Assembly: GCF_042654525.1 (NCBI RefSeq)
Contig: NZ_JBHSGP010000013.1
Span: forward strand, 62,001-126,000
Source: Geojedonia litorea
GTDB taxonomy: Bacteria > Bacteroidota > Bacteroidia > Flavobacteriales > Flavobacteriaceae
DNA length: 64,000 bases
Direction of reading: 5' to 3'
Positions within the stretch are counted from its first letter, which is position 1; each line of letters begins with the position of its first letter. A program made the translations under genes and the position numbers. Under the pieces are notes generated by a model. That model did no database searches and was not told where the DNA came from. It saw nothing but the letters and a program-made list of their open reading frames with translations. Below are positions 1-8,779 of the stretch, one piece after another.

Positions 1-594
1 CCAATAACCTCTATTGGCACTTAATGGCGATGGATGTCCAGAAGTAAGTAGATGGTGTTTTTGACTATTAATTAATTTTGCTTTTTGTTTTGCGAAGCCT
101 CCCCAAAGCAAGAATACTACACTATTTTTTTGATCGCTAATTGTTTTTATAACCTGATCTGTAAAACGTTCCCAACCCTTATTTTGATGACTTCCTGCAC
201 TATTAGCTTTAACTGTTAATGTTGCATTGAGTAGTAAAACTCCTTGTTTGGCCCATCGTTCTAAATTACCTGATTGTGGATAAGGTAAGTCCATATCACT
301 TTGTATTTCTTTAAAAATATTGATTAATGAAGGTGGATGCGATAGGCCATCATTAACCGAAAAACACAAACCGTTAGCTTGTCCTTCTCCATGATAAGGA
401 TCTTGACCAATAATTACAACCTTTAAATCATCAAATGAGCACCAATCAAAAGCAGCAAAAATTTGTTTCCCATTTGGGTAGCACTTGTGTTTTGAGTATT
501 CTTCCTTTACAAATTTTGCTAATTGTACAAAGTACGGTTTCTCAAACTCACCTTTCAATTTAGATTTCCAATTGTCGTTTATGTTTACCTCCAT
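1..594 (-). CDS. ung: Uracil-DNA glycosylase (family 1), C-terminus cut by window edge
   Basis: Base-excision repair enzyme that removes uracil from DNA. Reading leftward from ATG at 594 (MEVNINDNWKSKLK...), 198 codons are open to the window edge. Two family-1 signatures are visible: the catalytic water-activating loop GQDPYHG (about residues 60-66) followed by EGQANGLCFSV, and the DNA-intercalation motif HPSPLSA near the window edge. The family is usually about 220 residues, so only some 20 are missing. The gene runs divergently from the MutS2-like gene at 714, and the two share a 119-bp intergenic region. Identification is secure from the motifs; nothing suggests damage in the visible part. 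Confidence 0.95.
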   Translation of the reverse strand, partial: MEVNINDNWKSKLKGEFEKPYFVQLAKFVKEEYSKHKCYPNGKQIFAAFDWCSFDDLKVVIIGQDPYHGEGQANGLCFSVNDGLSHPPSLINIFKEIQSDMDLPYPQSGNLERWAKQGVLLLNATLTVKANSAGSHQNKGWERFTDQVIKTISDQKNSVVFLLWGGFAKQKAKLINSQKHHLLTSGHPSPLSANRGYW

Positions 595-713
595 ATAATT
601 TCTAGAAACTATTGCATGAATTGCAAAATAGTACATTCTATTTTATCTTCAGCCATCATTAAAAGTAAAAATCATTATTTACCTTTGTCATTAAGGTTTC
701 AGGAGATTTCTAA

Positions 714-2879
714 ATGATAAATATTCACGAGAAAACATTACAGGATATAGAGTTTTATGACGTTCTAGATCAAATTGCGGAGTATTGCATAACCGATCTG
801 GGAAAAACTGAAGTTCAAAATATTCGACCGATAAAACTAAAAGAGCAGTTATTTAATGATTTGCAACTAACCAATGAATATTTATCTTCTTTTGATAATG
901 ATAATCGAATTCCGAACCATGGTTTTGAACCTATCACAAAAGAATTAAAGCTTTTAAAGATTGAAAATTCAAGTTTAGAAACCCACAGTTTTAAAAAGAT
1001 AGTTTCTATTTCAGTTACTGTTAATGAAATCTTGAAAAGCTTAAAATCTTTTGAAGAGTATTATCCAAATTTACTGCTTTTTACAGGTGATTTAAATGTA
1101 ACAACAGTCCTAATCGATGAAATTAATTTAATTGTAGATAGATTTGGAGATGTAAAGGATAGTGCTTCACAAGAATTGACTAATATTCGTCAGACCATCA
1201 ATATAACCAAAGGAAAAATCAATCAGAGCTTTGCTACGGCTTTGCATAGTTATATTGGACTCGATTATTTAGACGATATAAGAGAGTCAGTGTTAGAGAA
1301 CAAACGTGTTCTTGCAGTGAAGGCCATGTATCGTCGTAAAGTGAAAGGAAACATTCTTGGTAGCAGTAAAACAGGTAGCATTGTTTACATACAGCCTGAA
1401 ACTACATTTAAATATTCTAGGGAGCTCAACAATTTGGAATTTGAGGAACAAGAAGAGGTTTCAAAAATTCTGAAGTCTTTGACAGAATTTACACGACCGT
1501 ATTTAAACTTGCTAAAACACTATCAATCATTTTTAACCCAACTCGATGTTATTTATGCGAAATCAAAATATGCGCAAGCCATTAATGGCCTTTTGCCTAA
1601 TATTAATGATGACAAACACTATGAAGTAAAGGATGCCTATCATCCACTTCTATTAACTTCCAACCTAAAGCAAAAATTAAAAACCTATCCGCAGTCTATC
1701 ACTCTACATCCAGAACAACGCATTATTGTGATTTCTGGACCCAATGCAGGCGGTAAAAGTATTACTTTAAAAACTATTGGTCTGCTACAGGTGATGCTAC
1801 AAAGCGGCATATTAATTCCTGTACATGAGCGAAGTACAGTTTGTTTATTCGATCGAATTATAAGTGATATAGGTGATAATCAATCTATTGAAAATCATTT
1901 AAGCACATATAGTTATAGGTTAAAACAAATGAACTACTTTTTGAAAAAGTGTAATAAAAACACGTTGTTTCTTATAGATGAATTTGGAACAGGAAGTGAT
2001 CCAGAACTCGGTGGGGCTTTGGCGGAAACCTTTTTGGAAGAATTTTATCATCGTGAAGCCTATGGTATTATTACCACACATTATTCTAACTTAAAGATTT
2101 TAGCAAATGAACTGCCATATATGCAAAACGCTAATATGATGTTTGATGAAAAGAGTCTTGAACCAATTTACAAATTGGTATTAGGGCAAGCAGGTAGTTC
2201 GTTCACTTTTGAAGTTGCCCAAAAAAATGGAATTCCATATAGTTTAATAAATAGAGCCAAAAAGAAAATTGAACGTGGCAAAGTTAGATTTGATGCAACT
2301 ATAGCCAAATTACAAAAGGAACGTTCAAAACTTGAAAAAACAGAGCAATCCTTAAAATTAAACGAACGTAAAAAGCAGTCAGAAGCTGATAAACTTGAAG
2401 AAATCAATGCTAAAATTCAAAAGAAATTAGAAAGTTATCAGGAGTTGTACGACAGCAATCAGCGATTAATTTATTTAGGGCAAAAGATTAATGATTTGGC
2501 AGAAAGCTATTTTGAAAACAAACAAAAGCGTGAATTGTTAAATGAATTCTTTAAAATAGTTCAAATAGAAAACTCTAAACGTAAAAAAGTTTCAGCTAAA
2601 CAAAAAAAGGCAACAAAAGCTCATGAAACAAAGGTAAAACGTGAAGCCGATAAAAAGGTAGAAGTTATACGGAAAAACAAAAAAGCCGCTAAAATTAAAG
2701 CGATAGAGCCTATAAAACCTAAACCAACTTTAAAGGTTGGGGACCGTGTGCGTTTGGAGGATGGACGCGCTGTTGGCAATATTGATAAAATTGAAAAAAA
2801 TAAAGCTGTTGTTAATTATGGAATGTTTACGACTAATGTAAGTATAGATCAGTTAGAATTGGTGGAATCAAAAAAATGA
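714..2879 (+). CDS. MutS2-type DNA mismatch-repair-like ATPase without Smr domain
   Basis: MutS-family ATPase of the MutS2 branch, which acts on branched DNA or stalled ribosomes rather than in classical mismatch repair. The core and clamp helices come first. The ATPase follows, with Walker A GPNAGGKS at residues 342-349 and Walker B LFLIDEFGTGSDPE at about 418-431. A lysine-rich coiled coil spans about 500-660, and a small KOW-like beta module (VGDRVRLEDGRAVGNIDKIE) closes the protein. Many MutS2 proteins are about 780 residues and end in an Smr nuclease domain; this 721-residue protein stops before one, as many flavobacterial homologues probably do. The stop overlaps the start of the next gene by 4 bp, indicating translational coupling. 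Confidence 0.88.
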   Translation: MINIHEKTLQDIEFYDVLDQIAEYCITDLGKTEVQNIRPIKLKEQLFNDLQLTNEYLSSFDNDNRIPNHGFEPITKELKLLKIENSSLETHSFKKIVSISVTVNEILKSLKSFEEYYPNLLLFTGDLNVTTVLIDEINLIVDRFGDVKDSASQELTNIRQTINITKGKINQSFATALHSYIGLDYLDDIRESVLENKRVLAVKAMYRRKVKGNILGSSKTGSIVYIQPETTFKYSRELNNLEFEEQEEVSKILKSLTEFTRPYLNLLKHYQSFLTQLDVIYAKSKYAQAINGLLPNINDDKHYEVKDAYHPLLLTSNLKQKLKTYPQSITLHPEQRIIVISGPNAGGKSITLKTIGLLQVMLQSGILIPVHERSTVCLFDRIISDIGDNQSIENHLSTYSYRLKQMNYFLKKCNKNTLFLIDEFGTGSDPELGGALAETFLEEFYHREAYGIITTHYSNLKILANELPYMQNANMMFDEKSLEPIYKLVLGQAGSSFTFEVAQKNGIPYSLINRAKKKIERGKVRFDATIAKLQKERSKLEKTEQSLKLNERKKQSEADKLEEINAKIQKKLESYQELYDSNQRLIYLGQKINDLAESYFENKQKRELLNEFFKIVQIENSKRKKVSAKQKKATKAHETKVKREADKKVEVIRKNKKAAKIKAIEPIKPKPTLKVGDRVRLEDGRAVGNIDKIEKNKAVVNYGMFTTNVSIDQLELVESKK

Positions 2880-3292
2880 TAAATCTTCCAAAATATAAAC
2901 AACTTATTTTATTCGATGGTGTTTGCAATTTGTGCAATGCTTCTGTGCAGTACATAATTAAGCACGATAAAAAGGATGCATTCAGGTTTGCGGCACTGCA
3001 AAGTACTATTGGACAGCAACTTATTAAGGAATTCAAAATAGATCAAACAAAAACAGACTCGATACTTCTTATGTCAAATAAAATGGACTTAAGTTATAAA
3101 TCTACCGCAGCATTAAAAATTGCCTCAAAATTGGGCTACCCAAGAAATTTAATGGCGTTTTTTCTAATCGTTCCGCCATTCCTTAGAAATTGGGTATATG
3201 ATTATATTGCCAAAAACAGATATAAATGGTATGGCAGGCGTGATGAATGTATGATACCAACACCGGAAATACAATCAAAATTCTTGAATTAA
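2876..3292 (+). CDS. DCC-family thiol-disulfide oxidoreductase-like protein (DUF393)
   Basis: Small 138-residue protein of the DCC family, named for its N-terminal Asp-Cys-Cys-type motif; here LILFDGVCNLCNASVQYI at about residues 10-27 gives a CxxC pair of thioredoxin type. The family is thought to act as a cytoplasmic thiol-disulfide oxidoreductase, but its substrates are unknown. The C-terminal half has the usual RNWVYDYIAKNRYKWYGR signature. It is translationally coupled to the MutS2-like gene (ATG inside the upstream stop region), and a strong rho-independent terminator follows immediately, so the two form a short operon. Confidence 0.85.
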   Translation: MINLPKYKQLILFDGVCNLCNASVQYIIKHDKKDAFRFAALQSTIGQQLIKEFKIDQTKTDSILLMSNKMDLSYKSTAALKIASKLGYPRNLMAFFLIVPPFLRNWVYDYIAKNRYKWYGRRDECMIPTPEIQSKFLN

Positions 3293-3318
3293 AAAAGCCC
3301 TTGGACAGGGCTTTTATA
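3293..3318 (+). terminator. Rho-independent terminator after the MutS2/DCC operon
   Basis: A perfect 9-bp stem (AAAAGCCCT / AGGGCTTTT) with a 5-base loop TGGAC starts right at the stop codon of the DCC gene. The T-run of the right arm supplies the U-tract. The 265 bp beyond it, up to 3583, is AT-rich and holds nothing I can recognise. Confidence 0.85.
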
Positions 3319-3583
3319 AATTAACAACTAATTAAAAACTAATTTAACTCTAAAAAAATCACTTATGATTATAAGTGCATTTATATTGATTAATAGCAAA
3401 TTATTTTATATAGTAAAGATAGTTAAACGGCAAAGCCTTATTTAATAATATCGATGTATGGCTGTAAATATTTGTTAAACTCAAACGAATTGTAAAAATA
3501 CTCCGTGTAATACATTATTTAACATACTGATAAATAAGTAGTTGTAATAATATAATAAGGAGTATTAAAGTGAAATAAACTAT

Positions 3584-3922
3584 TTATTTTCCAGAATTCA
3601 GCAATCGTTCTAAGCCTCTATACATGTTTTGTTCTAAAAGATCGAATTCGCCATCAGCAAAGAATAATAGCTTGATATCTGCAAATAATAGGCTTAAATC
3701 ATCCTTTGAATAGTTGTAAGTATCAAGGCCTTTTATAATTTTTTGAATACTTTGATAATCGTTATCCCCTTCAAATTCGTGATGGATTTTTTGAAAGGAT
3801 TGCATATCAACTTTAGAAATGATAACATTCTTTTCGTGATTAGATTCGGTGAAATTTGAATGCGCTGCAAATAACAGAATATATGCCACTAACTCATCTT
3901 TTGTCCACTTAACTTGTTCCAT
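3584..3922 (-). CDS. Small TerB-like helical protein, function unknown
   Basis: Predicted 112-residue protein if it starts at MEQVKWTKDE (3922), just after the stop of the sulfurtransferase gene. The longer reading from 3958 would overlap the sulfurtransferase C-terminus and adds an unlikely Arg/Met-rich leader. The pattern is all-helical, with an acidic stretch LFFADGEFDLLEQNMYRGLE near the C-terminus. That resembles the TerB-like fold (helix, acidic metal-binding turn, helix), but the similarity is by eye only. It lies in a leftward run with the sulfurtransferase and symporter, spaced 2 bp from the former, so it is probably co-transcribed. No enzymatic motif is seen. Confidence 0.6.
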   Translation of the reverse strand: MEQVKWTKDELVAYILLFAAHSNFTESNHEKNVIISKVDMQSFQKIHHEFEGDNDYQSIQKIIKGLDTYNYSKDDLSLLFADIKLLFFADGEFDLLEQNMYRGLERLLNSGK

Positions 3923-3924
3923 AG

Positions 3925-4755
3925 TTATGCTTCTACTAAAGTCCCCCATTCTGTCCATGAACCATCATACACAGAAATATTATTATATCCAGTTAACTCT
4001 GCGCCCAAAGCCAAAACGCAAGCAGTAATTCCAGAGCCACATGAAAAGGTAATGTGATCAGAAGTTTTAGCCACAGTATTAAAAATGTTCAGTAATTCAG
4101 CTTCTGATTTAAATATTCCGTTATTGAGTAATTCTTCAAAAGGAAGATTTTTTGAATTCGGAATGGTTCCGCTTCGCAGTCCTTTTCGAGGTTCTGGTTC
4201 TGTACCATTAAAACGGCCTCTAGATCGTGCATCAACTATGATGTGTTTAGCATCAACCGATTCTTTTTTAACATCATCAAAAAACTTCATCAAGTTAGGT
4301 TGTAATTTAGCAGTAAAATCACCTTTTGTTGTAGGTGAATCATGTTTAGCTTCAACCGGATATTTTGCAGTGGTCCAAGCAGGTAAACCACCATCAAGAA
4401 CAGCTACATTGTGATGCCCAAACGCCTTGAATAACCACCATACTCTTGGACTAGAATAAATGCCTTTATCATCATAAATAACAATTGCGCTGTTACTATA
4501 GACGCCAAGTTTTCTGGCTTCATTTTGAAACTGGTCTAATGAAGGAAAGGTTGTTGGAAAGGGCGCACTGTTATCACTAAATTTATTTTTTAAATCAAAA
4601 AAACGTGCGTTTGGAATTTGAACCTCATTGGCGTCATTTGTATCATCACCTGTTACTTTAGGTATTGATGCATCTAAAATGACAAGATTCGAAGCATCTA
4701 AATGTTGCTCTAACCATGTAACCGATACCAGTGGTTTGTTAATTGTAGTATTCAT
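3925..4755 (-). CDS. sseA: 3-mercaptopyruvate / thiosulfate sulfurtransferase (tandem rhodanese)
   Basis: Two rhodanese domains (about residues 8-130 and 155-272). The active-site loop is in the C-terminal domain: CGSGITAC with the persulfide-carrying Cys at residue 239. The CGSG[VI]TAC loop is characteristic of mercaptopyruvate sulfurtransferases rather than classical rhodaneses (CRKGVTAC). VWWLFKAFGHHNVAVLDGG and DARSRGRFNGTEPEPR are typical conserved stretches. The enzyme moves sulfur from 3-mercaptopyruvate or thiosulfate to an acceptor in the cytoplasm. It is 276 residues, normal for the family. It follows the symporter with only 3 bp between them and is followed closely by the small TerB-like gene. 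Confidence 0.9.
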   Translation of the reverse strand: MNTTINKPLVSVTWLEQHLDASNLVILDASIPKVTGDDTNDANEVQIPNARFFDLKNKFSDNSAPFPTTFPSLDQFQNEARKLGVYSNSAIVIYDDKGIYSSPRVWWLFKAFGHHNVAVLDGGLPAWTTAKYPVEAKHDSPTTKGDFTAKLQPNLMKFFDDVKKESVDAKHIIVDARSRGRFNGTEPEPRKGLRSGTIPNSKNLPFEELLNNGIFKSEAELLNIFNTVAKTSDHITFSCGSGITACVLALGAELTGYNNISVYDGSWTEWGTLVEA

Positions 4756-4758
4756 TGT

Positions 4759-6204
4759 TTAAGAATCCAATTCAAACGTCTCTGTAGGATCTTTTGCTTC
4801 TTGATAATTAAGCATCTTCTCACCATCAGCAATAATCGTACATACTGTTGCATCTCCTGTAACATTAACTACCGTTCTAAACATGTCTAAAATTCGGTCA
4901 ACAGGAAATATAATGGCAATCCATGCTGGATTCAATCCTACCGAATCCAAAACGATAATAAGCATTACCAATCCGGCACTAGGAACTGCTGCAGAACCTA
5001 TTGATGCTAAAGTTGTAGTTAAAACTACCGTTAATTGTTGTCCAATAGTTAAATCGATCATGTGTAATTGAGCAAGAAAAACAACGGCTATAGCTTGATA
5101 TAAACTTGTACCATCCATATTGACGGTAGCCCCAATTGGCAATACAAAACTGCTAATTTTTTTATCTACACCAAGATTATGTTCAACACATTCCATGGTT
5201 ACTGGTAATGTAGCTGCACTGCTCGATGTTGAAAACGCCAAAGTTTGTGCTGGCCCCATAGCTTTGAAAAAACCTACATAAGGAATTTTCTTAACAAAGG
5301 CCTTTAAAATGGAAGGATAAGCTAAAAATATCATTAATAATAATCCAGCTAAAACCGTTAACGAATACCAACTTAATCCTTTAAATATTTCGACCACTTT
5401 TCCAATGTCATTTCCAGCCATTTTACTTACAACACCAGCTAAAAGAGCGAACACGAAGAATGGAGCAGCCTGCATGACTAAATCAACCATTTTAAGAAAG
5501 ACTTCATTTATACTATCTACTAAAGTCACTACTGGTTGAGATTTGTCATTTGGTATAAAAAGTAAACAGACTCCAAAAAATATAGCAAAAAATATAATTT
5601 GTAACATTAGACCATTACTAGATAGTGCGAAAAAGAAATTATCAGGTACAATATCCACTAAAGGCTGCAGCGGAGTGGTTTCTTTTTGTTTATTGGCCTT
5701 ATCGAGTTTATCGGCAACAGACACCTCTTTTAAATCATTTTTAGTTAGCTCTGTTATTTCTTGAGCACGTTTCATGTAAGCAGGGTCCTTAAGGTAATTG
5801 ATACCATCCTTAATCTCGTAACCTTGCGAAGACGCCCATATTTCGTAGTTAATACGATTATCTATTCGACTTTGTTTATCTATGAGTTTGCCTGGCTTTA
5901 CGGTGTTTACCAAAAGCAATCCTAATGAAATCGCCATTACCGTAGTGAGTAAGTAAATCAGTAAGGTCTTTCCCCCCATTCTACCCAAACTTTTAGGGTC
6001 CCCAATATTTGCTACACCACTAATAATCGAGAACAACACCAATGGTACGGCAATAAGTTTTAAAAGGTTAATGAAAATAGTGCCGAATGGGTCTATCCAA
6101 TTGATGGTAAATGAACTCCATCCCATAAAGCTAGAAAGAAGAGCCCAAATGATACCCAGTACCATTCCAATGATAATTTTCCAGTGTAATGCTAGTTTTT
6201 TCAT
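4759..6204 (-). CDS. Dicarboxylate/amino acid:cation symporter (DAACS family)
   Basis: Inner-membrane sodium- or proton-coupled symporter related to GltP/GltT/DctA. The serine-rich re-entrant loop FSTSSSAATLP and the following LPIGATVNMDGTSLYQ are family hallmarks, the latter being the substrate- and cation-binding NMDGT motif. The protein has 481 residues and about eight membrane segments. An unusually long soluble insertion lies between residues about 95 and 175 (VNTVKPGKLIDKQSRIDN...), which is common in Bacteroidetes members. The sequence does not settle whether the substrate is glutamate, aspartate or C4-dicarboxylates. It opens the leftward run symporter-sulfurtransferase-TerB-like; a structured element separates it from aroC upstream. 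Confidence 0.9.
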   Translation of the reverse strand: MKKLALHWKIIIGMVLGIIWALLSSFMGWSSFTINWIDPFGTIFINLLKLIAVPLVLFSIISGVANIGDPKSLGRMGGKTLLIYLLTTVMAISLGLLLVNTVKPGKLIDKQSRIDNRINYEIWASSQGYEIKDGINYLKDPAYMKRAQEITELTKNDLKEVSVADKLDKANKQKETTPLQPLVDIVPDNFFFALSSNGLMLQIIFFAIFFGVCLLFIPNDKSQPVVTLVDSINEVFLKMVDLVMQAAPFFVFALLAGVVSKMAGNDIGKVVEIFKGLSWYSLTVLAGLLLMIFLAYPSILKAFVKKIPYVGFFKAMGPAQTLAFSTSSSAATLPVTMECVEHNLGVDKKISSFVLPIGATVNMDGTSLYQAIAVVFLAQLHMIDLTIGQQLTVVLTTTLASIGSAAVPSAGLVMLIIVLDSVGLNPAWIAIIFPVDRILDMFRTVVNVTGDATVCTIIADGEKMLNYQEAKDPTETFELDS

Positions 6205-6247
6205 ATGTTTAATATATATCCCTTTTAAAACAGGAGTTTTTAATGTA

Positions 6248-6317
6248 TAATAGCCCCGATTGTAGCGGCATCCTTTTTACAAGGTAAAAAGATACAGCGA
6301 AAAGCGGGAAATAGCTA
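6248..6317 (-). ncRNA. Structured hairpin element between aroC and the symporter gene
   Basis: A long imperfect inverted repeat. On the + strand the left arm begins TAGCCCCG, continues with a purine-rich bulge and ends in CTTTTTAC. A 3-base loop (AAG) follows, then GTAAAAAG and a right arm ending in CGGG...TAGCTA, which overlaps the aroC stop codon. The text AGCCCCGAT...AGCGGCATCCTTTTT is, from memory, a recurrent intergenic motif in flavobacterial genomes at gene ends. It probably acts as a terminator or processing signal after aroC, but that role is inference. Confidence 0.55.
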
Positions 6318-7376
6318 CTGATATATTTTATTCTGCAAATAGTAATCTGCAATGACCAACGCTGCCATAGCCTCAACTATTGGCACGGCTCTTGGCACAA
6401 CGCATGGATCATGGCGTCCTTTACCTTGCATCTCCACAATGGCTCCTGAAGCATCTAAAGCATCTTGCTTTTGAATAATAGTAGCAACTGGTTTAAAGGC
6501 TACCCGAAAGTAAATATCCATGCCATTTGAAATTCCGCCTTGGATTCCACCTGAAAGGTTAGTTTTTGTTGAGCCATCTTCATTAAACAAGTCGTTATGC
6601 TCACTTCCTTTCATCATGGCGCCGCAAAAACCACTCCCGTACTCAAAGCCTTTTACGGCATTAATAGATAGCATAGCTTTACCAAGTTCGGCGTGTAATT
6701 TGTCAAAAACAGGTTCTCCAAGTCCGATTGGTACATTCTGGATAACACAGGTTACTGTACCTCCAATAGTTTCACCCTGTTTTCTAATTTCCTTTATCTT
6801 ATCTATCATTTTGTTAGCGAGCTCATCATCTGGGCAACGCACAGTATTAGCTTCGGTTTTAGTAAAATCTAATTCTTGATAGGGTTTATCCAGAAAAATA
6901 TCACCAACTGAAGACGTAAATGCATTGATTTTAATAGAGTTTATAAGTTGTTTTGCTATTGCTCCGGCCACTACTCTACTAGCTGTTTCGCGAGCAGAGC
7001 TACGTCCGCCACCACGATAATCGCGAAGGCCATATTTTTTTTGATAGGTATAATCGGCATGACTAGGTCGGTAAACGTCCTTAATATGCGAATAATCCTT
7101 TGACTTTTGGTTGGTATTATGAATAGTGAAGCCAATTGGAGTTCCGGTTGTTTTTCCTTCGAATATACCCGATAAAAACTCTACGGTATCAGGTTCTTTA
7201 CGTTGTGTTACGATTTCGGACTGCCCTGGTTTTCTTCTATTTAATTCATTTTGAATGGCTTCAAAATCCAATTCTAAACCTGCTGGGCAACCGTCAATTA
7301 TACCTCCTATTGCTATACCATGAGACTCACCAAATGTGGTGAGTTTAAATAATTTTCCAAAGGAATTTCCTGCCAT
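6315..7376 (-). CDS. aroC: Chorismate synthase
   Basis: Last common step of aromatic amino acid biosynthesis: 5-enolpyruvylshikimate-3-phosphate to chorismate, FMN-dependent, cytoplasmic. All three family signatures are present: TFGESHGIAIGGIIDGCPAG at residues 13-32, the central GGGRSSARETASRVVAGAIAK, and the C-terminal GRHDPCVVPRAVPIVEAMAA. The length of 353 residues is normal. The start at 7376 (MAGNSFGKLFKLTTFGESHG) matches the usual N-terminus of homologues. It appears to be transcribed alone or as the lead gene before the structured element at 6,250-6,316. Confidence 0.97.
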   Translation of the reverse strand: MAGNSFGKLFKLTTFGESHGIAIGGIIDGCPAGLELDFEAIQNELNRRKPGQSEIVTQRKEPDTVEFLSGIFEGKTTGTPIGFTIHNTNQKSKDYSHIKDVYRPSHADYTYQKKYGLRDYRGGGRSSARETASRVVAGAIAKQLINSIKINAFTSSVGDIFLDKPYQELDFTKTEANTVRCPDDELANKMIDKIKEIRKQGETIGGTVTCVIQNVPIGLGEPVFDKLHAELGKAMLSINAVKGFEYGSGFCGAMMKGSEHNDLFNEDGSTKTNLSGGIQGGISNGMDIYFRVAFKPVATIIQKQDALDASGAIVEMQGKGRHDPCVVPRAVPIVEAMAALVIADYYLQNKIYQ

Positions 7377-7663
7377 ACTTGAATATTTTGTGCTAAAGTA
7401 ATTTTATTATTAGAGAAACAAAAATTGAATTCAACAAAGACTATAGAATTTTGTTAATATATGCTGTATTCATAAGAAGTCGAATCCAATAAAGAAGATC
7501 ACTTATTTTCTAGTATGTCAATGTTTAAAACGAGCTTTTTCAACTTAAAAATTAACTGAAACATCCAATTCATACAAATCATTCGTAAATATGACTGAAA
7601 AGTAACAATTTTATTTAAATTTAAATTATTAATCCAATTTTAACATAACATTTACGTTATAGT

Positions 7664-7695
7664 CTGTAGTAAAATTAGTGTTAATTGTAATTTTG
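7664..7695 (+). promoter_or_regulatory. Bacteroidetes-type promoter for the outer-membrane barrel gene
   Basis: A perfect -7 box TAATTTTG (TAnnTTTG) at 7688-7695 has a weak -33 element (CTG) at 7664-7666, giving a start of transcription about 20 bp before the ATG at 7722. The rest of the 345-bp intergenic stretch 7377-7721 is AT-rich, with no other gene or clear hairpin. Confidence 0.45.
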
Positions 7696-7721
7696 TTAAA
7701 ATTCTAAAAACTTAAAAATTT

Positions 7722-8201
7722 ATGAAAAATTTATTTCTATTAGCTATTACTTTATTTGGCTTTACAGCTTTTACTCATGCGCAAGATATTTCGCCTAACG
7801 CACTAGGTTTGAGACTTGGTGATAGTGATGGTTTTGGAGCAGAAGTTTCCTACCAAAGAGGTTTAGGAGATAACAATCGTTTAGAGTTTGATTTAGGTTG
7901 GAGAAGCGGGAATTATTATGATGGATTTAAATTAGCCGGATTATACCAATGGGTTTGGAATATTGATGGTGGATTTAATTGGTACGCTGGTGTTGGTGGC
8001 GGTGTTGGTTCATACAGTTTTGACAATAATTTTAATCATGATGACGAAACTTTTGTATTTGCCGCTGGAGATATAGGAATTGAATATGATTTTGATATTC
8101 CGTTATTAATATCTTTAGACTTTAGACCAGAATTAGGTTTTGGAAGCTATAGAGATGATGTTGATTTTGACATTGCTTTAGGTATACGATACCAATTTTA
8201 A
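7722..8201 (+). CDS. Small outer-membrane beta-barrel protein, function unknown
   Basis: The 159-residue protein starts with a clear Sec signal peptide (MKNLFLLAITLFGFTAFTHA, cleavage before QDIS). The mature part alternates hydrophobic and polar residues in strand-like blocks with many Gly, Tyr and Asp turns (GGFNWYAGVGGGVGSYSFDN). It ends in an aromatic residue (IRYQF), the usual insertion signal for outer-membrane barrels; about eight strands would fit. No enzymatic motif is visible. It has its own promoter and is followed by a terminator shared with the convergent thioesterase gene. OmpW or OmpA-like roles cannot be told apart from the sequence. Confidence 0.75.
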   Translation: MKNLFLLAITLFGFTAFTHAQDISPNALGLRLGDSDGFGAEVSYQRGLGDNNRLEFDLGWRSGNYYDGFKLAGLYQWVWNIDGGFNWYAGVGGGVGSYSFDNNFNHDDETFVFAAGDIGIEYDFDIPLLISLDFRPELGFGSYRDDVDFDIALGIRYQF

Positions 8202-8220
8202 TCCTATTAAAATAAAACTA

Positions 8221-8249
8221 AAAAAGCACCTTAATAAGGTGCTTTTTTT
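8221..8249. terminator. Bidirectional terminator
   Basis: Stem AAGCACCTT / AAGGTGCTT with loop AAT, with A-run on the left and T-run on the right. It lies between two convergent genes (barrel protein on +, thioesterase on -), so it can serve both. Confidence 0.85.
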
Positions 8250-8256
8250 ATACATA

Positions 8257-8646
8257 CTATTCTTCTATTCTATCTTTTACGTATTCTACAGTTGTTTTGC
8301 CATGAGGTTTTGGCTTTCCATCATCACCTAAATTAACCATAATTATATTATCAACGGTTAGAATCGTTTCTCTAGTCATTTTATTACGAGCTTCGCATTT
8401 TAAAGTTAAGGAGGATTTACCAAATTTTATCACCTCAATACCAATTTCAATAATATCACCTTGCTTCGCTGAACTCATAAAGTTGATTTCAGAAATATAT
8501 TTGGTTACTATTCTTGTGTTTTCTAATTGGATAATGGTATATAAAGCGGCTTCTTCATCAATCCAAGCTAATAAACGTCCCCCAAAGAGAGTTTGATTAG
8601 GATTTAAGTCTTCTGGTTTAACCCATTTTCTGGTATGGAATCTCAT
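8257..8646 (-). CDS. Acyl-CoA thioesterase, hotdog fold (YciA/ACOT-like)
   Basis: A 129-residue single hotdog domain. I prefer the start at 8646 (MRFHTRKWVKPEDLNPNQ), because homologues begin around this point and the nine extra residues of the longer reading are Phe/Ile-rich. The key stretch is PNQTLFGGRLLAWIDEEAALYT: the asparagine-glycine loop plus the Asp in the central helix are the catalytic region of the YciA/BFIT-like group. SEINFMSSAKQGDIIEIGIEV follows. It hydrolyses acyl-CoA thioesters in the cytoplasm; chain-length preference is unknown. It is convergent with the barrel gene. Confidence 0.85.
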   Translation of the reverse strand: MRFHTRKWVKPEDLNPNQTLFGGRLLAWIDEEAALYTIIQLENTRIVTKYISEINFMSSAKQGDIIEIGIEVIKFGKSSLTLKCEARNKMTRETILTVDNIIMVNLGDDGKPKPHGKTTVEYVKDRIEE

Positions 8647-8779
8647 AAATATATTTTTTTCAAAGATTATCATTTAAAAGATACTTTAAAAATCCTGTTA
8701 ATATTTTTCTAAACTTTTCTTAAACACTACAATGCGAAAGTATAATTGTAATATCTTAAGACTTTATTTAATTGTCATT

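Noticed and set aside
523..717. 64-codon rightward frame before the MutS2-like gene
   Set aside because: It lies antisense over the start of the uracil-DNA glycosylase gene and the intergenic region, with low-complexity aromatic composition; a shadow frame.
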